64,000 nt of DNA, from contig OW386290.2 of the NCBI GenBank assembly GCA_936432065.2, positions 145,029,677 to 145,093,676 of the forward strand, in the 5' to 3' direction. The number at the start of each line of letters is the position of its first letter. The first letter of the stretch is position 1. Under the pieces are notes generated by a model. It saw nothing but the letters and a program-made list of their open reading frames with translations. It searched no databases and was not told where the DNA came from. Made by a program: the position numbers and the translations under genes. The DNA is from Rutpela maculata (taxonomy: Eukaryota > Arthropoda > Insecta > Coleoptera > Cerambycidae). This document shows, one piece after another, positions 1 through 11,450 of the stretch.

Positions 1-1410
1 CGTTGTTCTAATTAATCCATCCAGCGCTGAAGCTTCAGTTACAAGCTTTACTGCCCTTTTCACAGCTTGTGTGTGATTAGGAAATTTCTTTATTTCAATT
101 ATCAGACAATTCAGGATTATTTATAATTTGATTAAGGTCCTCTTCAGATAAATCAACTGTTAATGGTGGCTCATTATATTCACATTCTTGCCAATCAATC
201 ATCTCATACTAATTTGTAGCATTTAGTTTCAACGTAGCAAGTGTAAACTTTCTTAAGTCGGTATTGTTGCCTTTTCTAGCTTTTAATATTCTGCGAACGG
301 CCAATTCCCTACCTAATACACCGATTTTCATCGCCCAGCATTCCCAGTAGTATGTTCTCAGGGTGTGCAAAATATCTATTTCGTATTACGACGGGATCCA
401 CTACCTACTCCTTTAAACTCTTCTGATAAATATCTGGATAATTGTATGGTCTTCCATACATTTGAAGCACCTTGCAGACATGATGTGCTTCTATTTTGAA
501 CCACATTGGCACATATACTTTGACAACATACGTTGCTGATATAACCAAAACTGCAGAGCAACATATAAACGAGGTATTCTATTTGCTGTCGTCAGGCATC
601 GCGAGTGGACTATTTTTCCAGGTTCTCGTTTTTAAAGGTTAATAGAAACATATCCCGTTATTACTGCTTGGCATATCTCATAAAATATAACTGATATGTG
701 TTAAGATCTTTCACCTTAACTATAGGAATCTCTGATTTAATAATCTTAAATGCAGCTACTGGCATCTGCTCGCATTTGACTAACGACTTTCCTATTATAC
801 CTGAAAATCCTGAAATATAATTCCGTCAATATGTTCGATCAAGTGCCTTTTAGTGGAAGTTCATTTGCATGCAGTTGGCAAATGAACCACTGAAGTGGTC
901 TCTTAAAATGTTTTTCAAGTAGAGCTATAACACCACCTTTAGGACCAGTATTTGTAGCCGTTCCATCACATCCGACGACTTTTAAGGTGTTAGTTGGGAT
1001 TCGAGAGTTTTCAAAATAACTGGTAATGGCGTTAATGATGTTTACAGCTGAACCTGTAGAAGGTGTGACATGTCCCAATTATGATGATCCGGGCTCTCCA
1101 ATTAAAACTATATGTTCTTCGGTTGTTATCTATTAATTTCATGGCCTTGTCTTTACGCCCATCGAAATAAAGTCCACGTAATGATATTGGCGTACCACAT
1201 GATGATAATTCACCTTTCTTCTTGCTTATAGCTCTTCTAATTTTGTTTTTATCAATTACATGCGTTGTGTTAGATTCATTAATTAAACCAAAATCTTGGA
1301 GTACTGAAGAAGCAATCAGTGCTCCAGCTCTATCGGAAATACCGCATCTATCTAAAGTTTCGGCTAAAACTGACAGTGTTAATTGTTCACCGAGCTTTCA
1401 TGTATGCAGA
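1..1410 (-). pseudogene. Decayed gene of a TE-associated uncharacterised family (partial)
   Basis: Read on the minus strand across several frames, this stretch gives a nearly continuous but broken protein. From about 1405 down it has an N-terminal part (ETLDRCGISDRAGALIASS), a middle with FDGRKDKAMKLIDNN near 1150, then GHVTPSTGSAVNII, VVGCDGTATNTGPKGG and QWFICQLHANELP (1078-840). The rest, down to base 1, includes VDPVVIRNRYFAHPENILL near 390-330. I know this order of motifs from uncharacterised insect and cnidarian proteins present in many copies per genome, which suggests a mobile-element origin; no function is established. At least three frame changes and several stops show it is dead. 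It runs off the left edge. The family call is from memory of motifs, not a search. Confidence 0.6.
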
Positions 1411-1575
1411 ACACTGCGCATGCTGTATTATGGGCATGCGTACATTAGATAACAAATACGTAGGTAGTAATAAGTAATTTAAATTTAATATTGTAATTAA
1501 ACATAGTTTAAAAATATTACTAATTGATAACTATCAATAATATTTGTAAGGGTACGTACTATCTTTTTGGTCTTT

Positions 1576-1930
1576 GATGCTAACCCTCTACCCTTGAGTC
1601 TTAATATTTTGGTTTAAAAATTTTACCAGCCAATTTCAACCCCAAGACCAAACTTTTCCGCGCCCGTCATTTTAGATATGCACAAAATAAAAAAATTGGA
1701 CTTTTAACCCTCACCCGCTACCCCTAAACCTAAATATTTTTCACTAAAATTTGCTTATAACCCTAAATCACAACTTTTGCGCACCCGCCATTTTGAATAT
1801 GTAGAATATCAAAAATGTTTACCTTTGACCCCAACCCCCTAAGGGTTAATATTTTAATTTGAAATTTTAACGTATTATTTACAACCCTATCACACAACTT
1901 TTGGGCGTCCGCCATTTTGGATTAGGTAAA
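1576..1930. repeat. Diverged tandem repeat, about 3 units of 110-130 bp
   Basis: Three successive units share the same order of words: an A/C-rich block (ACCCTC..ACCCCTAA), TTAATATTTT, a T-rich stretch, ACAACTTTTG-like, then CGCCCGTCATTTT / CGCACCCGCCATTTT / GCGTCCGCCATTTT. The units are clearly related but diverged, so the array is old. No coding signal was seen. Confidence 0.6.
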
Positions 1931-2399
1931 AAAAAAAGAAAATCGATGCACCCTAGTGTACATGTTGTAGTTGCAAAATAGTTTAATGTACGTAGACGAA
2001 AATGTCATTTCTAGACCAGATTTAGAACTGTGGATTCGGTGGCATCCATATTTCCTCTTGTATATTTCTCTGACAGCGAACAGAGGAATCATTTAGTTTC
2101 TAGAAATGTCTCAAATATTTGTGGTTTACTTGAAAAACGGTAAATATCCAAATAGTGGCAAAAAACGAAGTCATTGATGCATGTAAATATTTCGTTTTTA
2201 TACATAACACTAAATATAAATATTTCTGGGGGAAATTTTAGTAAAAAAAAGTAGCAAGAGTTGAAAGTTAGTAATAAAAAAAAGCAAGGTTGGTCACCTC
2301 CATCTTTTTACAAGTAACAGTTTTTCCAGACAAACGCCCATTTTAAATCGTAATATTGATATGGCACATTATCCATCGATTCGCTCATATTTTATTTTT
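1931..2399. other. No recognisable feature
   Basis: AT-rich sequence between the tandem array and the next repeat. I see no coding signal, RNA gene or terminal repeat. Confidence 0.4.
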
Positions 2400-2640
2400 A
2401 GCCTCCTCGCCCATAAAATTGGGAGGTTACTGTGATTGGTCCAAAATATACACCTCAAATGAGACCAGATCGTTATATTTTACGGTCCGAGAAACACGAA
2501 AAAGTGACTTTCAAAAAATGTCTGTGCGTATACATGTAGTATATATATTGCATTATATGTGTACACGATGGCGCCAAAACTGGCGAACCGATTTTAATGA
2601 AATTAGGCTTTCATTTTCCGTTAAAAATCTTGCGACACTG
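2400..2640 (+). repeat. Hairpin-headed dispersed repeat
   Basis: It starts with an imperfect hairpin (GCCTCC ... GGGAGG, about 2401-2428). After about 85 bases comes ATGTCTGTGCGTATAC with AT/GT-rich simple sequence, then a conserved-looking segment with GGCGAACCGATTTTAATGAA. The same order (hairpin, spacer, GTCTGT simple sequence, then ACGGATTTnGATGAAA-like text) recurs at 19453-19690. The open frame 2356-2679 across it looks like chance. Confidence 0.4.
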
Positions 2641-4559
2641 CGGCGTGAAGTGAAAATAAAAATACCAAAATGTTCGTAATAAAATTTCGAATAGAGAACT
2701 AGATTGACAAATAAACTTTCTGATAATTAAATTCTAAAAGCCGTAAAAATGCCTTTTTTGTTTAATTTAAGAAATATAATGTAATAATGCATACATTTTA
2801 AAGGAAGTAGTACCATGAGTCTTATTGAACTAAATCTTCCTGTCAAATTTTAGGGCAAAATATTTGTTTGAACGGCTGAAAATAAAAATAGATCTCGAAA
2901 TTTCAATCGCTTATTGTTTAAGTGCATCAACTTGTAGGGGACTTTTTTTCCAAAATGTAGATTATTGCATGTATAATATAATTCATTCGAAATTTATTTT
3001 GGCTTCACTATCAGCGGTAAAGAGCCCTGAAGTTTCGAAAACATTTGGTGGGAATCTTTCAGCCACTTCCAAGCCGCCCATTTTTCTTATGTTTATCGAG
3101 AAAATCTTTATTAAATTCAATTTGTGCCTGTTAATTATTCTTATAATAATTTCCGCACCATTGCTTAGGATATATGGAAAAGGCGAATTAGCCCATAAAG
3201 GAAGTAAAAACAAAAAATGTTATGCATATATATGGTGGCTTATTCATAGGATTTCTCAATCTCGCCAGCCACTCCGCTGAAAAATCATAATACCATTAAC
3301 AAAAACCATCCAATTAACAAACTGTTGTTTTTTACCTGATAACCTTACTATTCAAACCAATTTTTAATCGATAAATGTAAATTTCAATGTTGGGTAAAGT
3401 CCCCTTGGCCTTGGCAATGTCTATACCTCAAATTTGAGAGGACTTTTTTTTAGTCGTGGGAAAATACTGGAGCCCAGGCTTTTTGCTACTAGGCTACAAG
3501 GTGATCGCCACAGTAGCCTGTTATCTAATGAGCTCTCGATGTATCTGAATTTGCGGTACAAGGATTTAAACGTCCGTTACAGAAGAACTGATTAGTAAGG
3601 ACATACATATATCTAATTAAGCGAAGTGTGATTATCTAATGAACGGAAACAAATAGGCTCGCGATAGGAAGGCTAATAACATAAATAGTTCTTGAGAATA
3701 AATATCAACAATGAAGACCTTGAATTTCGATTTGATACCCACAAGAAATGAAACGTGTTCGCTTAGTTAGTTTTTTGCTTCAAAGGTTCTAATCTATTTC
3801 AAGTCTAGCTTTATAACCCATTTTGTTATATTGCAGGTTTATTAGTAATATAATAATTATGTTTACCTCTTTTATTTAATGTGTTGCATAATTCTGGAAC
3901 AAAAAAGTTGGTCACGGTTGAAAGTGCTGTAACTATTTCACATAAAACAACAAATAGTGCAGAATTTTGTCTCTAGACTTATTAAATTTTTTCCATAAAT
4001 GTAGACGTCATTTGTTAGATGCAAATCCTGTTAAGAATATAGGCGATTTAGAATGGTGTGTGGTAGAGTAAAAAAAGGAAGTCGGAAATTTTCAATTCAG
4101 AGCGCGCAAAAGTTTTCTGTGGTATCAGTTGGTATTCCCATATATATTTTTTGCACTTTAGGGAGTAAAAGTACTAATATAATTCGTTTTTTCGAGGACT
4201 AAAGTGTTATTTTTAATGGCATGGCGGAGGGATTAAATACTTACAAATGTGTAAAAAAAATCTATTTTCACCATAGCAACTAAATTTTGAAATTTATTTC
4301 TCATTAAAATATTTACGTTAAATTCTTCAGTCTGTGCTGCGCTTCTAGTGATATAAAAACGTCAGTAGTTAAAGATAAAATAACTGCTCGAATCTCTGTT
4401 GAATGTATTATTTGAGGAATAATTTTTTTAAAGGTGATGATTTTTCTAAGCTGTAATATTTGAAAGGATTAATTTAATTTTCATGACTGCAGAAACATGG
4501 ATCTACGCTATTATTTTTCTCATTTCTGACGGATTAAAACATACATCATAATAAAAAAG
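2641..4559. other. Unassigned AT-rich stretch
   Basis: Nothing could be identified. Open frames exist on both strands around 2864-3280 (up to 138 codons) but have no recognisable domain, no splice context and biased AT-rich codons. The minus-strand frame 2983-3213 includes GGLEVAERFPPNVF, which does not look random, so it may be part of an unknown repeat. Confidence 0.4.
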
Positions 4560-4795
4560 AACAATGTTAAAAAAAGGGCTTTTCTGACCCATCGGTAAAG
4601 TGTGCAAACCATATTTTTTTACTAATTTTGGGGTGTTGAAAGGAATCAGTCATCCGTTTTGATGAAAAATCTCGGGAGTACATTAAAAAACAACCCTTTT
4701 TTGGGGGTGACATTGGAATTGATATTAGTCTAAATACTAAGTTTCGATAACTAAGTAAAGAAGTAAAAAAACCAGCTAAAATGGTAATAATGCCG
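4560..4795 (+). repeat. Dispersed repeat, copy 1 of 2
   Basis: This matches 28757-29010 in the same orientation. Shared landmarks in order are a TTTTTT(G/A)CTAATTT block, GGGGTG(T/C)TGAA, AAAAAACAACCCTT, TTTGGGGGTG(A/G)CATTG and TGATATTAG. Element type unknown; no terminal repeats seen. Confidence 0.55.
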
Positions 4796-5111
4796 ATTAG
4801 TCGAACAACATTAAAACCTCCTAAATAATTAAAAAATGTAACACAAACATTTGTGTTTAAATATGAGATACCTCACTACTTATACCTCAAGCTGCTCGTT
4901 CTGTTATTGATTGACACGGAGTCGATCATTAAAGATTTTGCATAAATGAAGGCCGGCATTCATTCACAAAAAATTGTTATATCAACATACCATTGTATTT
5001 CATTGTAGATAATTTACTGTTTATAAATAAATAAAATAAATAAATGGTAATTCGTTTTGTGTAAAATATTAAAATAATAAAGAGGAACCTTCCTCTAACT
5101 AAACTTGTGGC

Positions 5112-5401
5112 GATATGGTCCTCTACCCTGACTGCAGGTTCTGCGGAGGAGGAGACCATCCACGTCCTTACTTCCTGCCCTAGTCTTATGAACTTGAGGT
5201 ACAAACACTTCGGCATTGGTTTTCCGGTGCCGGAGGAAATAAGGAATGCCCCTATAGGAAGGATTTTGGCCTTTGGGTTAGAATCCGGCCTGAATGGGGG
5301 AATTCAGTAAATTCGTAGCGGTAGCACAATGGGCCACAAGGCCTAAGTGCGACGACCCTTCGTCGCCCCGCTAAATAAAGAAGAAGAAGATATGGTCCTC
5401 T
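5112..5401 (+). mobile_element. 5'-truncated LINE 3' end with 13-bp target-site duplication
   Basis: GATATGGTCCTCT occurs at 5112-5124 and again at 5389-5401, bracketing a 264-bp insert that ends in AATAAAGAAGAAGAAG. The insert encodes the last part of a non-LTR retrotransposon ORF2: a cysteine-bearing CRFCGG segment in one frame, then ETIHVLTSCPSLMNLRYKHF and PEEIRNAPIGRILAFGLESG to a stop at 5308-5310. This is the CCHC-like zinc motif and tail usual after the RNase H/RT of Jockey/R1-type elements. A frameshift separates the first cysteines from the rest. Target-primed reverse transcription followed by 5' truncation explains the structure. Confidence 0.85.
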
Positions 5402-5539
5402 CATTATAATAGCGTTCGTGTAGACAAAAAAATTTCTATTGGAAATTAATTATTACCAATAAAATGTTATAAATGCACGTTGATGTGCAAACATAAATTA
5501 CTTGAGAATGATTTATGGAAATGCATAGGGAGCGAGATA

Positions 5540-5689
5540 TTCGCGGAAAACCGTTTTTTTAAACTTCGACCTTGAATATCTCGAAAAAGGCGGGGTTTTG
5601 GGAAAAAATGCAAAATACCAATTATGTAGATAATTGAATTCTCTACAACTTTCATGTTAACTGTATAGACCAGTAGAATTAGTAAAAAA
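5540..5689 (+). repeat. Direct repeat flanking a palindrome (left copy)
   Basis: It contains AGATATTCGCGGAAAA, CTTGAATATCTCGAAA and AATTCTCTACAACTTTCA in this order. The same words, in the same orientation, recur at 7620-7745. The two copies lie just outside the palindrome 5690-7575. Confidence 0.6.
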
Positions 5690-7575
5690 AAGTCTGAAAT
5701 TTATTGTAATTCGTTTCAGGATGCCACGCGGATTAAACGATAGTTTTATTGATTACGAACATGACCCTGAATTTGGTCCACTTTTTGACCGCCGGAACAT
5801 TGTTTATTTAACGATTTATTGTTGAAAAATTCCAAAAAATCGACTTTTTTAAAGATAACCTTTAACGATAGGTTTTTCAATTTGTAGATACTGTTAGAAC
5901 TTTGGAAAACGGTTAATTTGAGAGGTGGTTCGTTTAAAACGCTTGAAAATTTGTTTAAATAATTGCAAAAAAGCGCGAAAATTTTCGTGATTTACAAATA
6001 TTTTTCATTCTTTAACAAAAGCACTTTAGTACTTGAAATTTTGACAAAATATGTCTTTTGTTACCCCAAAGTTACCCCTAAAATTTCATCAAAAATTTTT
6101 AATTAGTTTAAGAGATATTCAATTTGTTTATTGAAAACATAAATAATGTAAAGTGCAAATTCACCCAGTTCCCGTTATCGCAGAGGGTTGATCTGGGCAT
6201 CATTTTTTTCGTTGAGACTTAAACTTTATGTTTTCATTAATGATAAATCAAATTTGCATTATTTTCAACTTCAAAATGGCGTTTGAAAAAGTGTCACATT
6301 TTGAGGTTAGGTTTTTTGCTAATAACTATTAAACAAATGAAGATTTTGCAATATCGTCCTCATATCTTTGTTGCTGAGTTCTTTTCACACATTTTAAAAA
6401 AAAAATGACTTACTAGAAGCCGAGATGTTCTTTTTTAATAAATTCGTAAACATTTTTTTAACAAAAAATAATTGTTTATAACAAATTATCGTTTAATTAT
6501 GAAAAAATCGACGTGACAGATATTATTATTTCATCACGCTACCCCAGATTTTTAAAAAAGTCAAAATCGGAGAAACGGTAAATTTTTGGTTGACGGATTT
6601 GAACTCGTCTCGATCATTTTATGAACATGTTACAGGTATGACATGCTTCTCACTCCTATTCTGACGCTGATTTAAAAGTAATTATTGTTATCGTTGCAAA
6701 TTGAATTTTTTCCCCCAAATTCTGCTCTATTACAAAGATAGACTATTAAACTAGTTGTTCGCCAAGTTTCAGCTGTTAATGTTTATTAATAAACAAATTA
6801 CGAATTTATTGAAAAAAAAGTCATCTCGGCTTCTAGTAAGGCTACAGTCATTTTTTTTTTTTTGAAAATGTGTGAAAAAACGCCAGCAACAAAGATATGA
6901 GAAGGATATTGCAAAATCTTCAATTGTTTAAAAGTTATTAGAGAAAAAAACCTAACCTCAAAATATGACACTTTTTCAAACGCCATTTTGAAGTTGACAA
7001 TAATGCAAATTTGATTTGCCATTAATGAAAACATAAAGTTTAAGTCTCAACAAAAAAAGGATGTCCAGATCAACCCTCTACGACAACGGGAACTGGGTGA
7101 ATTTGCATTTTACATTATTTATGTTTTTAATAAACAAATTGAATATCTCTTAAACTAATTAAAATTTTTTGATGAAATTTTAGGGATAACTTTGGGATAA
7201 TAAAGGACATATTTCTTCAAAGTTTCAAGCACGAAAGTGCTTTTGTTGAAGAATGAAAAATATTTGCAAATTGCGAAAATTTTCGCGGTTTTTTGCAATT
7301 ATTTAAACAAATTTTCAAGCGTTTCAAACAAAACATCTCTCAAATTAACCGTTTTTCAAAGTTCTAACAGTATCTACAAATTGAAAAACCTATCGTCAAA
7401 GGTCTTTGAGTTATCTTTAAAAAAGTCGATTTTTTTGAATTTTTCAACAATAAATCGTTAAATAAACTATGTTCCGGCGGTCAAAAAGTGGACCAAATTC
7501 AGGGTCATGTTCATAAGCAATAAAACTATCGTTTAATCCACGTGGCATCCTGAAACGAATTACAATATGCATATT
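5690..7575. repeat. Large palindrome (foldback), arms about 800 bp
   Basis: Left and right halves are reverse complements over most of their length. TTCGTTTCAGGATGCCACG (about 5712) returns inverted near 7540; CACTTTTTGACCGCCGGAAC (5779) near 7475; TCACCCAGTTCCCGTTATCG (6162) near 7090; TTCTAGTAAG-type ends meet near 6420 and 6830. The unpaired centre is about 6480-6780. Arms differ by scattered substitutions, so the palindrome is not brand new. Open frames 6798-7034 and 7237-7461 lie in the arms and have no protein support. Confidence 0.8.
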
Positions 7576-7619
7576 TTCTAATTCCACTGGACTAGTATTG
7601 CTGTCCGATTTTTTGGCGC

Positions 7620-7745
7620 TAGATATTCGCGAAAAATCATGTTTTAGAAACTTTAACCTTGAATATCTCGAAAGGGGGGGGGTAAAAATAAAAAAGACGA
7701 GATAATTTAATTCTCTACAACTTTCACATTGACCTCATGGGCATC
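7620..7745 (+). repeat. Direct repeat flanking a palindrome (right copy)
   Basis: This is the second copy of the motif set at 5540-5689 (AGATATTCGCGAAAAA, CTTGAATATCTCGAAA, AATTCTCTACAACTTTCA), followed by a G-run in place of the left copy's GGCGGGG. Confidence 0.6.
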
Positions 7746-8149
7746 CGATGCATAGGATGCGACATATTTGCAAAAAACTTTGATGTTTGGGTTTGGGGCA
7801 CCTCAAAGAACGTCTGTGCAAAAATTCAGATTTTTACTAATTTTGTCTAGATTTCTTCCTTTTTTTTTGGCTAATTTCTCTGCATTATAAGGAATACAAC
7901 CTTTATAGATATTCTAAATATTCAGATTCCAATATTCTACAGAATACAACAGTTTTTATCATGAATTTTGTACATAGCTAAATGCCATACTCTAATACAC
8001 AGCCCCACAAAAAAAAGAATTCAAAGCGGCGAATCAGACCCATGTATTCCTATGTATTTTCGGTCGCTGAATCCGAATCCGGGGTCAAAAAAAATCATTA
8101 ACAATGGGGTGAAAAGAATATTAAGCTACGAGAATAGTTGTTACATCTT

Positions 8150-9335
8150 AATCAATCGAATTATACAGATTAAGGTTAAACTGCAGCGTACATACAATAG
8201 ATATGAAACACACCCCCAGTGAGGGGCGAAAACTAGCCCCCATATATAAAAAAAATCGATCTAAAACAGCAATGACTGCTGAAAAAGCTCAAAATGTCTG
8301 AGTTTTGTTAAAGTGATAAGAAACTCCATCAGATGCGACGTAATCTTAATCATAAACTGCCCCTATAGAGTTGAGAACAACCACCCTCAAGTTTAAAGGA
8401 CACGAGAAAAACAAGAAACAAACGTAAAATGCAACGGGATTTCTATTTTCATGGATGCTATGACTGGCTGAAATTGCGTACTACTCTAAAATAGAACTAG
8501 AAACTTACGTACCATCAACATTCTACAGTGTCAACCCTCAGAGGGTATGAAAACTACCCCCTATGTAAGGTTTGACTATAAAAAGTTACAGTGACTTCTA
8601 TAAAAATTCGAAACACCTGCGTTGTGTGGAAGAGAGAAGAAACTAGACTATGTTCGACGCTGTGCTTGAAAACCACTCCCACGGGGTTGACAGACACCAT
8701 CCCCATATAAAAAAAAACTATGGAAATGAAACGAATGAGCAACAGTATACCTTTTTCGTTACATCTTGAATTACGGTAGTTTACATCCTTTCTTACTTAA
8801 TAACATTTATAGGACAGAGTTTCAAATTCTAAGTGTGCAACACGATTTTTGCCAATCACAGCATCCATAAAAATGTAAATCCGGTTAGTTTCTCTCTGTT
8901 TTTCCAGCATACTACAGATATGGGGATAGTATCTCGCAACCCAGTGGGGGTGGTTTTTAAGCACATCGTCGAACATAGTCTAGTTTCTTCTCTCTTCCAC
9001 ACAACGCAGGTGTTTCAAATTTTTATAGAAGTCACTGAAATTTTTTATAGTTAAATCTTACATAGAGGGTAGTTTTCACACCCTCTGAGGGTTGACAGTG
9101 TAGGATGTTGATGGTTCGTAAGTTTCTGGTTCTATTTTAGAGTACTACGCAATTTCAGTAAATCTCAGCATCCATGAAAATAGAAATCCTGTTGGATTTT
9201 ACACTTTTTCTTGTTTTTCTCGTGTTCTTTAAACTTAAAAGTGGTTATTCTCAACCCTATAGGGGCAGTTTATGAAGATTACGTCGGACCTGATGTAGTT
9301 TCTTAATACTAATTGTATAATTCGATCGATTAAGA
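8150..9335. repeat. Large palindrome, arms about 500 bp
   Basis: Inverted matches run outward from a centre near 8810. GACTATGTTCGACG (8646) pairs with the segment near 8970; TCAACCCTCAGAGGGT (8532) with that near 9090; AACTGCCCCTATAG (8357) with CTATAGGGGCAGTT (9261); AATCGAATTATAC (8154) with GTATAATTCGATCG (9314). The frames 8554-8742 and 8833-9054 translate the two arms of the same sequence and are not genes. Confidence 0.8.
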
Positions 9336-10189
9336 GGGTCTCTAAGGCTGGTTTTCGGCCTAATTTATTTTTGAACAAAGAAAGCTGAAAAACATTTTTT
9401 TTATTATTTACCATCAATATCGAATTGATTCCGTCCCAAACAAAACTTTCCCACACTCACCTCCCCTATTTATACCCACCTAAACTATTAAATAATCAGC
9501 ATGCAGTTGATTTTTTTTCAGGTCATTGAAACATTTTAAGATGACTGTTGCCGAATAAGAATATTTTTGATTTTATACGTGTATTTTCGTTGTTTCAGAA
9601 GAGCTGGAAGGGGGGGGGGTGACAGGGGGTAAAAAGGGAGGGTTAGGGAAAGTTTCGTTTGAGGTGGAATCGATTAAATATTGTTAGTAGATACCAAAAA
9701 AATGTTTTACGAGTTTTTTCCTCAAGAAATAAATTAGAGACCCTTAAAGACCCTCCTCCTTTACAGTAAAAAATATATCTAGTTGTATTCGTTAGAATAA
9801 TATAATATCAATTATTTAAAATAGTTTTAAAGCTGATACTATGTTTGGTTTTTTAATTATTTATAATAAACCGAAAATAAACGCATATTTCCCTCTCACT
9901 CTGCAAAATTCTATCCTTAAGGCCCACTATTAAACGCACTAAAAGTTCCCAAGTCTATCTCTTGCGCTCGCGCCGCCATCTTGGAAAAATGGTGCTCCAG
10001 TTAAGTTTTTTTGCTTATATCTTGCTAACCGTTAGAGATATGGAAATTATGTTTCCTATAAAGCTTATAAAATTCTCTACAAAAAATGTAATATACATTT
10101 TTTCCGTATCTTTTATTATTATCATCGAAAATACGAAAATTGCAATTGATCGACATATTTCTAAAACCGTAAATATCACTCTTAGAGAA
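9336..10189. other. No gene identified
   Basis: AT-rich, with a G-rich stretch at 9600-9650. The open frame that begins near 9962 has no recognisable domain and continues into the palindrome at 10190. Confidence 0.35.
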
Positions 10190-10880
10190 CATAAAATTCA
10201 TATTATTATGTTAAATCTAGAATTCCGAATAACTATGAAATGTCCAACGTCTGTTTGTCAGTTTGTCAGTTTATTCTCTTGTCCGTCCGTCTCTCTGTAC
10301 GGCACGTTTTTGTGAGTATGAAAAATCCCGTTTTATTGAAATTAGGACAGTAATTTAGTGCTGGCTAGAGGAAAAATCATACTGATTGGAAAAAATCGAT
10401 CAATACATATTATTATAAAGGTTATGAAACATTTTATGAAAAAATGCACGTGAATAGTATTGTAACACCTTTGATAAGATTCTATTATAAACACAAAGAT
10501 ACTGCAAAGTATACTAACCAACGCTTCGATAGTCAAGATCTTATCATCGGGAGATCATTAAATTTGCAAGTATGGCACTTAAGCCTACAATCTTATCAAA
10601 AATTACAACACTCTTCGTGTGATTTTTTCATAAAAACTTTCGCAATCTTTATATTTACTGATCGATTTTTTTTTTTTCAAAATCGACAGGCTTTTTCCTC
10701 TAGCTAACACTAACTTACTGTTAAAATTTTAATAAAACCGGACTTTTGTCTTTTAAGTTATTTAGCTTAAAGGAGACGGAGAGGTAGACCGACAGACGAA
10801 CGGAGTAACAGAAAGACGAACCCGTGACGGGCATTTTGAAAGTTGTTGTGAATTCTATGACTAACATTGATATGATATTT
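10190..10880. repeat. Palindrome, arms about 300 bp, centre near 10535
   Basis: GCTGGCTAGAGGAAAAA (10360) is mirrored by TTTTTCCTCTAGCTAAC (10690). TGAAAAAATGCACGTGAATA (10436) is mirrored near 10620, and the pyrimidine-rich GTCCGTCCGTCTC (10277) by the GAGACGG region near 10780. The right arm (CTCTAGCTAACACTAACTTACT onward, through a GACGGAC/CAGACAG stretch to the ACTTCCACATCC repeat) also occurs at 27020-27192. That arm is therefore a repeat in its own right. Confidence 0.7.
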
Positions 10881-10904
10881 TTTTCTCTACGATATTTGCA
10901 ATTA

Positions 10905-11450
10905 CTTCCACATCCAGTGGAAGTATGGTAACGACCAAAAAAAAATTGAAAATATTTATTGTTCAAATAGGCTTAGAATGTCATGAAACGAGGAGATTTT
11001 AAGTTTGAGCGAAAAAAATGTCTGTCTGTCAGTTGGTCTGTAACTTTTTTGTGCGCACGATTACTCTGGAACCGTTTAAGATATTGATTTGCAATTTGGT
11101 ACACATATGTACTTTAACGGGATCTTTAACTAGATTATATATTTCATCTTATCCCCGATGGGGATAAATTGGGGTAAATGGGTAAATAGGTAAATCAAGC
11201 AGGTAAGAGTCCAAAAAATTGACATTTAGTATATACAAGAGAAGCTAAGGTCTCAAAAAATTTTTTTGCATTAGCCACCTTCATTACCACCCCCACCCCA
11301 TTATAAAGGTTGATGAAAAAAAATGTTATTTAGTGTGTGTACACGAACCAAAAAACCTTAAAATATTTTTTTACTTCATCCACCCCCACTACCATGTATC
11401 ACCATCACCATCACCATCCCCACCCCACTACCGATGTGGGATTTTTTTAA
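10905..11450 (+). mobile_element. ACTTCCACATCC repeat family, copy A (3' truncated)
   Basis: This is a copy of the commonest repeat in the window. Order: terminal hairpin CTTCCACATCCAGTGGAAG; AATAGGCTTAGAATGTCATG; GTCTGTCTGTCAGT; GTGCGCACGATTACTCTGGA; TGAAATTTGG-like; GGGGTAAATGGGTAAAT; GAGAAGCTAAGGTCTCAAAA; CACCCCCACTACC blocks; GATGTGGGAT. Here the sequence leaves the family after about 11450, so the usual far end (GGATGTGGAAGTAGTGATTC) is missing. The proline/histidine-rich frame across it is an artefact of the CCACCC repeats. Confidence 0.75.

Noticed and set aside
2864..3280. 138-codon open frame
   Set aside because: No domain, no signal or splice context that would make a gene, AT-driven codon use; an overlapping minus frame is equally long-lived.
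8554..9054. Two similar small proteins on opposite strands
   Set aside because: They are the two arms of one palindrome read in opposite directions.
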